Shown here: in pieces, positions 46,800 to 56,947 of the stretch
How positions within the stretch are numbered: the first letter of the stretch is position 1
Layout of the letters: every line of letters begins with the position of its first letter
NCBI GenBank assembly: GCA_947561585.1
Contig: CANNZV010001592.1
Span: 124,001-188,000, forward strand
Source: Caprella mutica
Lineage: Eukaryota; Arthropoda; Malacostraca; Amphipoda; Caprellidae
Reading direction: 5' to 3'
DNA length: 64,000 nucleotides
Notes under the pieces: generated by a model
The model's database searches: none
What the model saw: the letters and a program-made list of their open reading frames with translations, nothing else
Told to the model about the DNA's origin: nothing
Program-made: the position numbers and the translations under genes

Positions 46800-47340
46800 T
46801 GACGGGCACTCATAGAGCGAATACTTTTGCCACCGCTTACAAATGACCTTGACCTTAAACCTGTTCACTCCCAAAATATAAACAAATGATTCCTAAATAT
46901 TGAAGCATCGTCCCGCCCAATTTCAGAAAATTTGGTTGAATTCTTTTGTGTTATAAATGACCTTGACCTTTATTTTTACCTGATTGCTCACAAAATCTAA
47001 TAAATTGGTTCCTGCCTGGATAATTACCAACCGTCGACCAAATTTCAGTTACTTTGATTGAATACATTTTGCGTTATAATTCAACTTGACCTTTAACCTT
47101 ACCGCTTCCAAAAACTAACCAAACCGTTCCTAGATATTGACCAATCGTTTCATCAAATTTCAGACAAATTGATTGAAAACTTTTAGAATTATTGAGTTAT
47201 AAATGACCTTGAGCTTTGACCGGATAACTCCCAAAATTTTACCAGAATCGATCGTCTTACCAAATTCAAAGTAATTTGATCGAAGACTTTTTGAGTTATG
47301 TGAGCAACAAGATGACAAACAAAAATATGTCGCCCAAAAG
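46800..47340 (-). repeat. Dispersed GGTCAAGGTCA repeat, inverted copy
   Basis: Four modules of about 105 bp, each with ATGACCTTGACCTT, CTCCCAAAAT, CCAATCGTC-type and AAATTTGGTTGAAT-type words; the inverse of 29680-30245. It opens GATGACGGGCACTCATAGAG, a possible terminus. Confidence 0.75.
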
Positions 47341-47559
47341 ATAACCTTACGCAATTTATGAAAGAAATAATTCTTTTCAGATGTCAAATATAGCATATAT
47401 AACCAATTTAGCATACATATCTAAAACGTTATTCAAAATACTGTTACACTTAGATATTTTCACTTTATGTCTCTGAAATTACGATAATAAGAATATAGAA
47501 GCAAATGGGTTTTTCGTACATCTATTAAGTTACGTGGAATATTCACTTGCCATTGTAAG

Positions 47560-48800
47560 GTCGGGGAACTACCCAAGCCAAGAGAGGGTCCATATGTACT
47601 GAATCCCCTAGACCTAAAGGTTAGTGGTTGAACTCTTCCAGTCTTTCAATTCTTTCAAGAAAGATAAAAATGTATCAGAATTTGAGAGTATAATGATACT
47701 ATGAAGGTATAAAATTTCATCCAGAGTTGTGTCCCTAGTCTTGTAATAGGTATAGAACATTCCACAACAATATTATGAGGTCATGTTTCTGGGCGAAGAC
47801 CAGATCGTCGGCAAGTATTATTGTTTTACTCTTTTAGGACCAAATGTTCCCAGGAGAGAAGAAGAAGTTTCAATCGGGTTATTAACAATAGCTTTTGACA
47901 TTCTCTTTCAAAGAGGAAGAGTTCTTTGGTCTGTCTACAAGAAGGTAGGTTGACCCACCTAATTCCTTTGGTGTTTTTCAAAGACCAACGGTTCAGGTTC
48001 TGCGCCAGAAGATCTCTGCTACGTCCTTTTCTATGAAATCATCAGTTTCGTTGTCATCAGTTTCGCTGAAGACGCCAAATTTCTTTGCGACAAAATCTTG
48101 GCAATTGACGTGATCACCACTCATGTGTCTTGTTAAGGTAGTAAAAAAGTTCACATCTTGTTGGAAGATAAATGATTGATTTTTGAAGTGTTTTTTTTTT
48201 CATCAATCCAATAGCTGGAACCACAATACTGTTAAAAGAGGATTGATCTTAGGCCGTTCTCCACGAAAACCAGAGGAGACTCCCAAGTTTTCGAGATAGG
48301 GGAAATCTTGGATATCTTCTGATCATGAATATTGAATTGGGTTGGCTTCAATAATGAAGAGTTTCTCGTTAAAAAAATCTATTTCATACCTTGTCTTGTC
48401 CGCTTTAAGCTCTCTGAGAAGGACCTTTAATCTCTCAAGTCTCGTTTGCTTTTTAAGAAGTGTGAAGACTTAGTGTTCTCTCATTTTGTAGGAAGACAAC
48501 TGAAGATCCTTCGTGATGATGGTTCTAATTGAAGTCTGGATCACATTCATGTATTTAGCTATATTTTGAATTTTTTCAAGTATTTCTTCGAGTCTTCAAC
48601 ATTGCACAAACCTTCTTAGCCATTTTCTTTATTCGAACAAGTACTCCCACTTCTACACTTCTAGGACAATCATCAGAAGTGACAAGCTCAACGAAGCTAC
48701 TATTCACAACATGGTGCAATGTCGATTTGCCACTTTTAAAAGCATAATGATATCAGGGTTGGGTTTCCCTGTACGATGGTTTAACCCTGTCATTTTAGAC
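47560..48800 (-). pseudogene. Decayed Tc1/mariner-type transposase
   Basis: The - strand, in several frames, gives YHYAFKSGKSTLHHV, DDCPRSVEVGVLVRIKKMAK, then TIITKDLQLSSYKMREHQVF with LERLKVLLRELKADKTRYEI, and further down HMSGDHVNCQDFVAKKFGVF. Order and spacing parallel the better Tc1 copy at 53976 (DRPRSGRPRS.., VVKEDLKMSSFTLQKRR.., LERSKALLRELK..). Stops and frameshifts are frequent. It is probably the former transposase of the surrounding 3.26-kb element. Confidence 0.6.
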
Positions 48801-49540
48801 CTGATATTTTCGATTGTATTAAAAAGAACCGAATAATAAGATTATATAACTATACTTAATAAAAAAGCAAATGATAAACATGTATAGTGATGTTTGATAT
48901 GTCTAACTATAAATTTCACAGAAAAGACTAATTAATGACTTTAAATTCACCCTGATTTACAATTTCATATTTCGACCTATTATCTGAAATATGTGTGGAA
49001 TGTGTATGTTCTTAGTTGAAAATGAAGAAATACACATACATATATAGAGAGAGTAATATTAAGCATTAAAAACTGTTTCATGGCCTAAAAATAAATTTCT
49101 ATAGTGCGCAATATTCGCCCCGCCATGCAAAATATGGTGGGGCGAATAGTTGCGCACGGAAAAACTCCGCTAAATAAAAAAATTAGAAGTCTAGAACCTT
49201 GTAATTTTAACTGAGGCAACTTAAGTCAATGATCATCATGCACTAAAAACTTCAGGTCATTATCTGGAATAGTAATTTTTTTATGTCAAATTTATTTTTT
49301 AGAGTAATTCGGTAAAATGAATTTTCGACTAAGTACTTTTCATATGGTCTTAAATGTGATTTATTTCAACTATGAATAAATGCCTGTAAGCTGTTTTAAT
49401 TTTATACAGAGTTACTACATATTTGAGCCGGTCTATGACTATTTTTATTATTGGGCTAGAATATTCATAGCCCTTTAAACATGTGGTGCGCAAGATTCAC
49501 CCCGTGTGCTGCTGCGCGAGATTCGCCCCTCCCGACCCTA

Positions 49541-52395
49541 CTATATCTAGGAAATTTATGGCTTACATGACCTATCTCGGAACAGAAAAATATTCTAGTT
49601 TAAAAGAATAGTATTTATTCATGAAAAGAATATGTTCTATTAAAAAAAATTAATTTTCATACCAGGAATATTTTTTGCATGTAAGGAATATTCTTTATTT
49701 TAAATATGCTCAAGACTATTTTTTTTTTAGACACCACTCATATTGTCACAAACCTGGTTATTAAAGTAGCAAGGGTCTTTAATTAAGTTATACAGTAAAC
49801 TCTGTATAACGTGTTATAAATTATAATGCTATAGGAATCTGGGTAATGGAGCGTGACGTCACATATTTTGAACCAATCAGCGGCTACAGTTTCTAAGCTA
49901 GATACAAAGACAATATAAGATAGACGATCAACTTAATAGGGCACATGCAAAAATAATAACAACCAAACAAAAGCGATCAGTAGCATACGTCACACCAAAC
50001 AAAAATGAACGTACGACTCTCCCCCCCTTGAAATTCACAGAAGGATAATCTTCAGTCTTAAAGGTGTGAAGTCATTAGAAATATAATATTCTCTACTGAT
50101 TAGGGATCAGAGAACTAATTACTTCATTATTAAGTTTACAAGATCGCATATGTGGTTCAATTTAGTATTTTGAATATAATCTACCTTCTATTCGGAGAAT
50201 AGTCATAACTCTAGGTATACTAAGCGAATATAAACCTATATAGGTAGCATATTGTCTTGGAAAACACTAAGTTATAGGTATACCTTAACGCTGATTGGCT
50301 AGAAGTTGGGTCCAGAGTGCTGACGTCAGTGCAAACATACTCTGGGTTGGTTTCATCTTGTTCATAATTTAGTTGTCTACAAAGTTACAGAGCTATTTTT
50401 TAATATCACACTATACTTCCTCACACATGGAGAAATTTGAAATAAAACTCTAACTTTGTGAGCAATTCATTTACAAAGTAAATTAAACAAACCCCATGTC
50501 TCTAGCTCAAAAACTGTAAGAGTTTATGCCTTTTTGAGTTGAAAAAATGAACTTTTCATGAATCAATTTACCAGCTGATTTTTTTCTGGGGAAAAAATTG
50601 TCTAACTCAAATAATTCTGGTTCCATAACTTTGTGTGGAGACCCTTTTTTGGTTGTTGTTTCCTCTTTTTCATGCGTCTAGTCAACATATTGTTTGATGC
50701 GAGATCTAAATAAACCCTCAATACCAGTGCTGACAGTTCTTTAGACAGACCTGACAGGTATTATTTACAATATTGTTTATCTGTTTTCGAAGCACTTCTA
50801 GATTGTTTTTAGCTCTAATATTCCTACGCATTATCCGGGAAACTATAAGACGTCATTAAATGAATTTTTTTTTTTCAGATTTGAGAGAGACAATCCCTTT
50901 AAATTTATCTTTAAAATATTAAATAACTGTAATTAATGTGATAAAATGCTCACTTTAGCACTTTTATTGGCAGAAATCTTCATGTCTCTATAAAGAAAAG
51001 TGAAAAAAATTTGCCCATTTTGAAAGAAATTTTTTTAAGATAAAGGATTTCAATTTGAGACTCTGGATGAAGAGGTTAATGCCCATTCACACCGGAAACT
51101 CTAATCACACCTACCGGTACTATTCTTGCTTACGAGAGAAAGCTAATGCCGTACACAACAGCTAGGGCTAAAAACCACAGATTCTAATTTGAATAGAAAT
51201 AGATTTAGTACAAAAATTATCAATCGGTCATATGTGAATATCTAAATTATCTTCGAAGAATAATGGAAATGGAGATATTACCAAATTATTCAATATTGTT
51301 ACTTATTCAGAATTGGATATTGGAGAATAATTTGCATATATTATATTATTAAACAATGAAGATTAACAACAAAATCTCTAATGAAATATTGGTGAATAAA
51401 CACCTAAATAATATTCATCCAATTATTGATGATTACTTATTCAAAGCAGGATGAAATATCTAACTAAAACCGCTTACAACCGATACTTTACAAAATCGGG
51501 TTTTATAAATCCTATTTACAGTTTAACATTTGAAATGAAAGAACACACTTAAGTTTTGAAATTTTCTATACATATCAGAAGAATGAAAGGTTTCAATTCC
51601 AGCATACACTACTTCAATAGTTGCAACTAAAGTTATCTAGATAAAATGGGTCTAGGACATCTCGTCCAACGGTTCGTCAACGAATGGCTTTATTTTGTAT
51701 TTTAAAGTGTTTATGGAATATATTTTATTTTTCACTATTACATTAATAGGCAGGTGAGAATATTCAATAATATAATAGTGATTTATACCGTATTTTTTTG
51801 ACGAAATCTATTTTAATATAAGCCATCAACCTTTTGTACGCCTGTGTTCGCAAGTCCACAAAAGATGCAAAATGCGGCAATGGAGGCACTGTTGTAACGA
51901 GCACCAAAATTAGTTTGTAGACATGCTGTCTTAGCAGTGAAGGACATAATTTTCATGGCGTTGCTCGGGATAACATGCTTTTTTCTATCGCAAAATTTTT
52001 GATTGTTGCGAAAGGTAGCGTCGTAGAGAAAGAGTTTTACCAGTCATTTTTATTATTCATTTTATTCTTTATTCAGAAAAAAGTGTCATAAAACATAATG
52101 CACAAAATTAAAATTCTAAACAAGAGCCCGAATAAGCCGAATTGTTTGAGTGAAGAATAATCAGCATTAGCTCATTTATCTGACACTCTCAGTGTTCAGA
52201 AAATACGTATTAAAACATTACATGAGCCTTTTACAATTTAAAACTATACTTTGCCCAGTTTCCGAATACTGAAATTTTGCTATAGTTATCTTTACCTAGA
52301 TATAAATTTTGTGGCTAATAAATATTTTATTTTGTTATGAATAATAAATGTAACATAAATATGCCAATATATTTACTTTGTCTACTCAGCTACAG
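49541..52395. other. Long AT-rich stretch, no gene seen
   Basis: TGACGTCA at 49854 and 50321, each close to a CCAAT box (AACCAATCAG and CTGATTGGCT). Long A and T runs at 50860 and 51000. I see no convincing exon or element end. Confidence 0.45.
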
Positions 52396-52585
52396 GACTT
52401 TGTTCGGAGCAATGTACGATCAAGGTTTGATTAGCCTAAAATTCAGGAACTCAAGAATTCTGAAGACTGAAGCGAGGCTTGGTGAAGATGCTGCTATTCG
52501 CATGATTGTGAAAATCCTTTGCATTCTGATGAATACTAACGGATTTAACATCACAAACCATGACGCTATTTTTATTGCGCATCAC
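52396..52585 (+). CDS. Candidate internal coding exon, unrecognised
   Basis: CTCAGCTACAG precedes and CAC|GTAAGT follows a segment open for 63 codons plus one leading base: TLFGAMYDQGLISLKFRNSR, ILKTEARLGEDAAIRMIVKI, ending NHDAIFIAHH. Composition is balanced and unlike the AT-rich flanks, and the end phase is clean. No neighbouring exon was found and I do not recognise the family. A hAT-like terminus lies 16 bases after the donor. It could be a real exon of a + strand gene, a pseudogene fragment, or chance. Confidence 0.35.
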
Positions 52586-52600
52586 GTAAGTCTGTTAGAG

Positions 52601-52668
52601 CAGTGGTTGGCAACCACCTGTCCGCGGGACAATTGGTACCGGGCCGCGGAAGGATACTCAATAATTCA
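52601..52668. mobile_element. hAT-like terminal fragment
   Basis: CAGTGGTTGGCAACCACCTG followed by CCGCGGGACAATTGGTACCG. It resembles the widespread hAT end CAGTGGTT..CAACC with GGCCGCGGA downstream. No matching right end seen. Confidence 0.5.
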
Positions 52669-52767
52669 ATTCAAGAAATGAAATTATCTTTATATAAGTG
52701 TGACCTCACATAAATAGAAAATAGGTACAAGTTGGTAGACAATCTCAAATTTTCTGAAACAAATATA

Positions 52768-52935
52768 CAGTGTGTCCGCAAAAAATGTATCCACTGCCTC
52801 GAATCTGCATTATTCATCATTACACGATAAAATACATATGTTGGTACTATAGATACGTTAATTAATATTAATGAATTATAAATAATACTTATGAGATATA
52901 CTCTTGCAGTGGATACATTTTTTGCGGACACACTG
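52768..52935. mobile_element. Mariner-type MITE with perfect 30-bp ends
   Basis: 168 bp between TA dinucleotides. Both ends read CAGTGTGTCCGCAAAAAATG then TATCCACTGC, identical over 30 bp, so the copy is young. AT-rich loop, no coding. Confidence 0.95.
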
Positions 52936-53154
52936 TACAATGTATAACAATCAGTTGTTTTGATCAAGAGATTTATGGTCCTCTCTGTGGACCCGTGTGA
53001 AAAAGTACAGCCCTACCCTAACCTTCGTGACACGTTCAAATCCCACTAAGACGCATATATATTTGACTACTATTATCTCATTTTTAATTTTTCGAACTTA
53101 AGTATCACTATCTCTTTGAGAGCATCTGTAAGATTCGAAAACCAAGATTTCGCT

Positions 53155-53395
53155 CCAGTACAATCCACACCCCAATTATTTCCCTCTTGTATAACCCACA
53201 CCCCAATGATTTTCCTCCTGTATAATCCACACCCCAATGATTTTCCTCCTGTATAATCCACACTCCAATGATTTTCTTCCTGTATAATCCACACTCCAAT
53301 GATTTTCCTCCTGTATAATCCACACTCCAATGATTTTCCTCCTGTATAATCCACACCCCAATGATTTCCCTCCTGTACAATCCGCACTCCAATAA
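53155..53395. repeat. Minisatellite, 31-bp unit
   Basis: About eight copies of AATCCACACCCCAATGATTT then TCCTCCTGTAT, with ACACTCC variants. The open - strand frames are artefacts. Confidence 0.93.
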
Positions 53396-53507
53396 GAACT
53401 GGGGTGCGGATTCTACAGGTGATACTTTTTTTACTTGATTGTCTTTTTTTTTGTACCTGATTAATTAAATTATTTTGACCTGAGTATTATAACCATTTCT
53501 TGTACAG

Positions 53508-53667
53508 ATTCAGATTGTCATTGATAGTGAACGGACCTGAAAAATTCCCTGGAGCCATTTACACCGCAGAAAAAAAAAACCCCAGGGCCAGCAGTGAAAA
53601 AATTCATTGGCAACAAAATAAATGAGATTATGGCCAACAACATCAGAGTTGGAGATTTTGTAGCGAG
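53508..53667 (+). pseudogene. Decayed RNA polymerase III exon, copy B
   Basis: After a TTGTACAG acceptor the frame reads FRLSLIVNGPEKFPGAIYTA and EKKNPRAS; a shift at the A-run then gives KKFIGNKINEIMANNIRVGD followed by FVAR and a GTGAAA donor. NGPEKFPGA and KKFIGN..NEIMANNIRVGD match the order of the RPC1 segment [30 protein letters not shown]. Its 5' start is truncated relative to copy A. Downstream intron sequence (AATATCTCAAACTTAGGGTT) also matches copy A. Confidence 0.65.
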
Positions 53668-53820
53668 GTGAAATATCTCAAACTTAGGGTTGGTGAAAAT
53701 TTTAGGTTAGGAGTTTCAAATAACTGAATATTTAAACTTTTAAATGGAGGAGCCGGCACATTCACTTAAGGCAAGAGAGAGAAAATTAGGTTATTTATTC
53801 ATCATTGAATTCACCATATA

Positions 53821-55096
53821 CAGGGTGGGGCGTAAGTTTGGAAGCAATTTTTCAAACATTAATATAATTCTTAAAAATAAGTTCCTAAGTAGGTGATAGG
53901 GTTTGAACTATAGTAGAGACACTACATTATGACGTGGCAGTGTTATTTTTTACAAATATTTAGTCAAATTCAAAAATGTCAGACAAAAGAGAAGCCATTA
54001 TTGCTCTACACCGTGCCGGGAAGTCAGATTCCGTCATTTCAAAGACTCTCTCAATAGCGAGATCGACTGTTTGGAAGTGTGTGAAGCGTTTTAATGAGAG
54101 AGGAGACTTGACTGATCGTCCAAGAAGTGGTAGACCACGCTCACAACGCACCAAACAACTGATAAAATGTGCCTGAGAGAAGATCAGGAGGAACCCGAAA
54201 AGGTCAATACGATTGTTAGCCAAAACAGCTAATGTGAGTCCCAGAACAATGAGAAGAGTTGTCAAAGAAGACCTAAAGATGTCCTCTTTCACCCTCCAAA
54301 AGAGACGGACTCTGTCAGAAGCTGTAAAGAAAAAGAGATTGGAGAGAAGTAAAGCACTTCTGAGAGAATTGAAGTCTGGCACGGCTGGTGAAATTGTTTG
54401 GTCTGACGAAAAAAATTTCACAGTGGAAATGGCTCACAACCGGAGGAATGACAGAGTAATTGGTAAAAGTGCAAAAGACATCCCATACAACCAAAAAACT
54501 GTCCACAGAACCATGAAACCTGCTTCAGTAATGGTCTGGGCCGCCGTTTCAGAAACTTGGAGATCTCCTTTAATTTTTGTGGAACAAGGCGCCAAAATCA
54601 ATGTTAAATGTTATATTGAGAATATTTTGACGCCAATGTTGGAGTCAGCTTAGAATCACTTCGGCAATGACACTCTATGGACATTCACATACTGCAAATG
54701 TCACTCAAAACTGGTGCCATGACCATCTTCCACGGTTTTGGTCCACAGAAATGTGGCCTCCCTGCTCCCCAGATGTTAATCCTATGGACTTTTCGGTATG
54801 GTCCATTCTTGAATCAAAGGTCTGTGGTAAATTCCATCGCAGTGTGGATGATTTAAAGCGTTGGCTCCAGAGATCTTGGAAGGAAATTTCACAAAAACAG
54901 TTGCGTGCCGCAGTAGGAGTTCGGAAGGAGATTTGAGGCTGTTATTAAAAACAAGGGGGGACATTTTGAATAAATTTATGATTTTTGAATTCTTAAAACC
55001 CTTATGTAATAATACATAACTGTGAATTATTAAATATATTTTTCGTTGGATTATAATATGCACTTTCATTTGCTTCCAAACTTACGCCCCACCCTG
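53821..55096. mobile_element. Tc1/mariner element, 1,276 bp
   Basis: TA on both sides (53819-53820, 55097-55098) and perfect 27-bp inverted ends (CAGGGTGGGGCGTAAGTTTG then GAAGCAA). Length and layout are standard for Tc1/mariner. It split the duplicate of the polymerase-exon locus: 53811-53818 and 55099 onward join to match 36345-36365, giving a paralogous empty site CCTATGATAACGAG. Confidence 0.97.
53976..54936 (+). pseudogene. Broken Tc1-like transposase
   Basis: Starts MSDKREAIIALHRAGKSDSV, with two helix-turn-helix regions (IARSTVWKCVKRFNERGDLT; DRPRSGRPRSQRTKQLI) and a later KTANVSPRTMRRVVKEDLKM. A stop at 54174 ends the first frame; the second runs to 54653 and contains the first catalytic Asp (IVWSDEKNF); after another stop and shift the third has CSPDVNPMDFSVWSILESKV, holding the second Asp and the usual NPMDFxVWxxLE block. 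The usual length is about 340 residues; three breaks make it inactive. The element cuts and pastes at TA in autonomous relatives. Confidence 0.9.
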
Positions 55097-55129
55097 TATG
55101 ATCACGAGAATGTTTAATTGTTGACGCGA

Positions 55130-55594
55130 GAGTTCTTTTCTTACTTGTGAATTCTTGTTTCAGATGAACAGGAGCCACCTACCTAAGATATGCTATGGTC
55201 AGATGAGGTACTGATTACTGAAGCCGATGGGTAATTTGCCGTGAAAAACCAAGTCAACAGTCCCAGGGTTTCAGATGCCAGATAAGTGAATGACATGCAT
55301 TGAGTTTGACATGCAATAGTCAAAAGCTGGAGTTTGTTTCCGCTAGTTCAAATTTCCTCTTGAATTAACTTCAAGTAATAACTAACAAACCATATACTCT
55401 TTTTTTTTACAGATATCTTATGTGCTACAGAAACCGTATCGACTATTGTATATTACTAGCAACGCTGCTTGATTTGTGTTTTTTGCCGACTATTTACATA
55501 ATTAGAATCAAACTAGTATGGAATGTCTATTACTAGATTTTAATGAAATACCTTGTACAAAGTTAGATAGGATTAATTTTGGAAAACATCGTTT
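55130..55594. other. Right part of the duplicated polymerase-exon locus
   Basis: TTGTTTCAGATGAACAGGAG at 55155 parallels the acceptor region at 36410-36510, and 55468-55590 parallels 39671-39792. No intact coding sequence. Confidence 0.6.
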
Positions 55595-55825
55595 TCCATT
55601 AACAGCTTTGGAATTTTTTTGCATTCGTATCGCAATTTGATTCTCTACAAAATGCTGGAAGCTGATTTTTGATTTTTTTTTTCGAAATATTAAATTTCAA
55701 ATTTTATTTCTTTGAATTTTTTTTTTCTTGCAAATTGTTACGAAATTCAAAAATCGGTTTGCAGCAATTTGTAGAAAATCGAATTGCGATTCGAATGCAA
55801 GAAACCCCAAAGCCGTAGCTTCAAA
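55595..55825. repeat. Fold-back element
   Basis: Inverted arms TTTGCATTCGTATCGCAATT..GATTTTTGA and CAAAAATCGGTTTGCAGCAA..ATTGCGATTCGAATGCAAGA about 60 bp long, around a TTTCGAAAT centre; AGCTTTGG / CCAAAGC extends outward. Confidence 0.85.
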
Positions 55826-55989
55826 ATTCGTTCGAATAACTCATTTTTTACGCGTCCAATCGAAAAAATGTCTTTCAATTCATGTTTATATATACTTACA
55901 AAGTTCCATAGACATAACTTCCATTAATAATTTTTTTTTTCGAAAATCTATCTACATACAGTAATAATATTAGTATCATTTGAAGCGGA

Positions 55990-56125
55990 AAGACTTGGGC
56001 AACAGAAGTAAGTTCGTATAAAAATCTAAACTTTTTTCAATCATTTTTTTTCGAAATTTTGTTAGTTGTGACGTCATTATATTCGAATAAAGATGAATTA
56101 CGAACTTACTTTTGTTACCCTAGTA
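55990..56125. repeat. Fold-back element
   Basis: GGCAACAGAAGTAAGTTCGT on the left and ACGAACTTACTTTTGTTACC on the right are inverted. A TGACGTCA lies in the loop at 56069. Confidence 0.8.
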
Positions 56126-56947
56126 TTTGCGCATCCAACGATACCTATATTTTCAATCTACGTTAAAAAGTGACTGAGAAGATACAGCTTGACTCCCAAA
56201 AAATAGTATTTTTCAGGAGAGACAAAAGAAAAACACAATAGCATTGTGTGTTATAAGGTTTGACTTTTTTATTGTGGCTGTATCTCAGTAACAAACAAAC
56301 GTTTGTACGTGAAACACATCACGTACCTGATGTACAAAACGAGGTATTGCAGCTAAAAAAAAGTTAATGTTTATAAGTTTTAGTAAATCTTGGTGGGACG
56401 ATCCTCGTAAAAATAACTTGCAAGTCATTTATATATATATAAACTCTAAAATTAAATTGATAAATATCATTCTATACATTAATGAGGTACTGCAAATTTA
56501 AAATATTGTATTTCAATTGTACATACTAATTATGAATAGTTACTATTCAGTAGCGTCACATAACGTACGTCCCTCAATATTAATTTGCTAATTTATACAT
56601 AAAACCATAATATGGATGCTTAATCTCCAACATATTTCATACAAAAATTACACCTAAAGATATGAAGCAAGCGGTTACATTAACATTAGCAAAAGCAATT
56701 GCTGCATTTCAAGCTCCAAATACAAATAAAAAGGGTCGTAATTGACCAATTTCTCTTTGGATGATGTGAAAGCACTTGGGCAAAATGTCTATTTTGCTCT
56801 AGTCAACTACAAGTAATTTTAAAACTAGAGAATGGAAACAGGAACTGAAAGGATTTCTATGTACGTTGGTTTAAAACAACACTAAATCTAGTAACTGGAA
56901 TACTAACTCAATCATTTACAAGACAAGTCATACGCTTTGTATAAAAT

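Larger units (their letters stand above)
46281..49538. mobile_element. 3.26-kb TA-target element with Tc1-like remnant
   Basis: TA at 46279-46280 and 49539-49540 flank inverted ends GGGTCGGGAGGGGCGAATCT and its inverse. Near the ends a motif GGGGCGAAT..TGCGCA recurs at least seven times (46290, 46474, 46495, 49107, 49138, 49488, 49512), in both orientations, like subterminal transposase-binding repeats. A decayed transposase lies on the - strand at about 47560-48800. A dispersed AAGGTCA-type repeat (46800-47340) is nested inside. Confidence 0.85.

Noticed and set aside
53073..53392. Three antisense frames of 61-104 codons with a repeated GGKSLGCGLY-like peptide
   Set aside because: Product of the 31-bp minisatellite; 31 is not a multiple of three, so the frame drifts between units.
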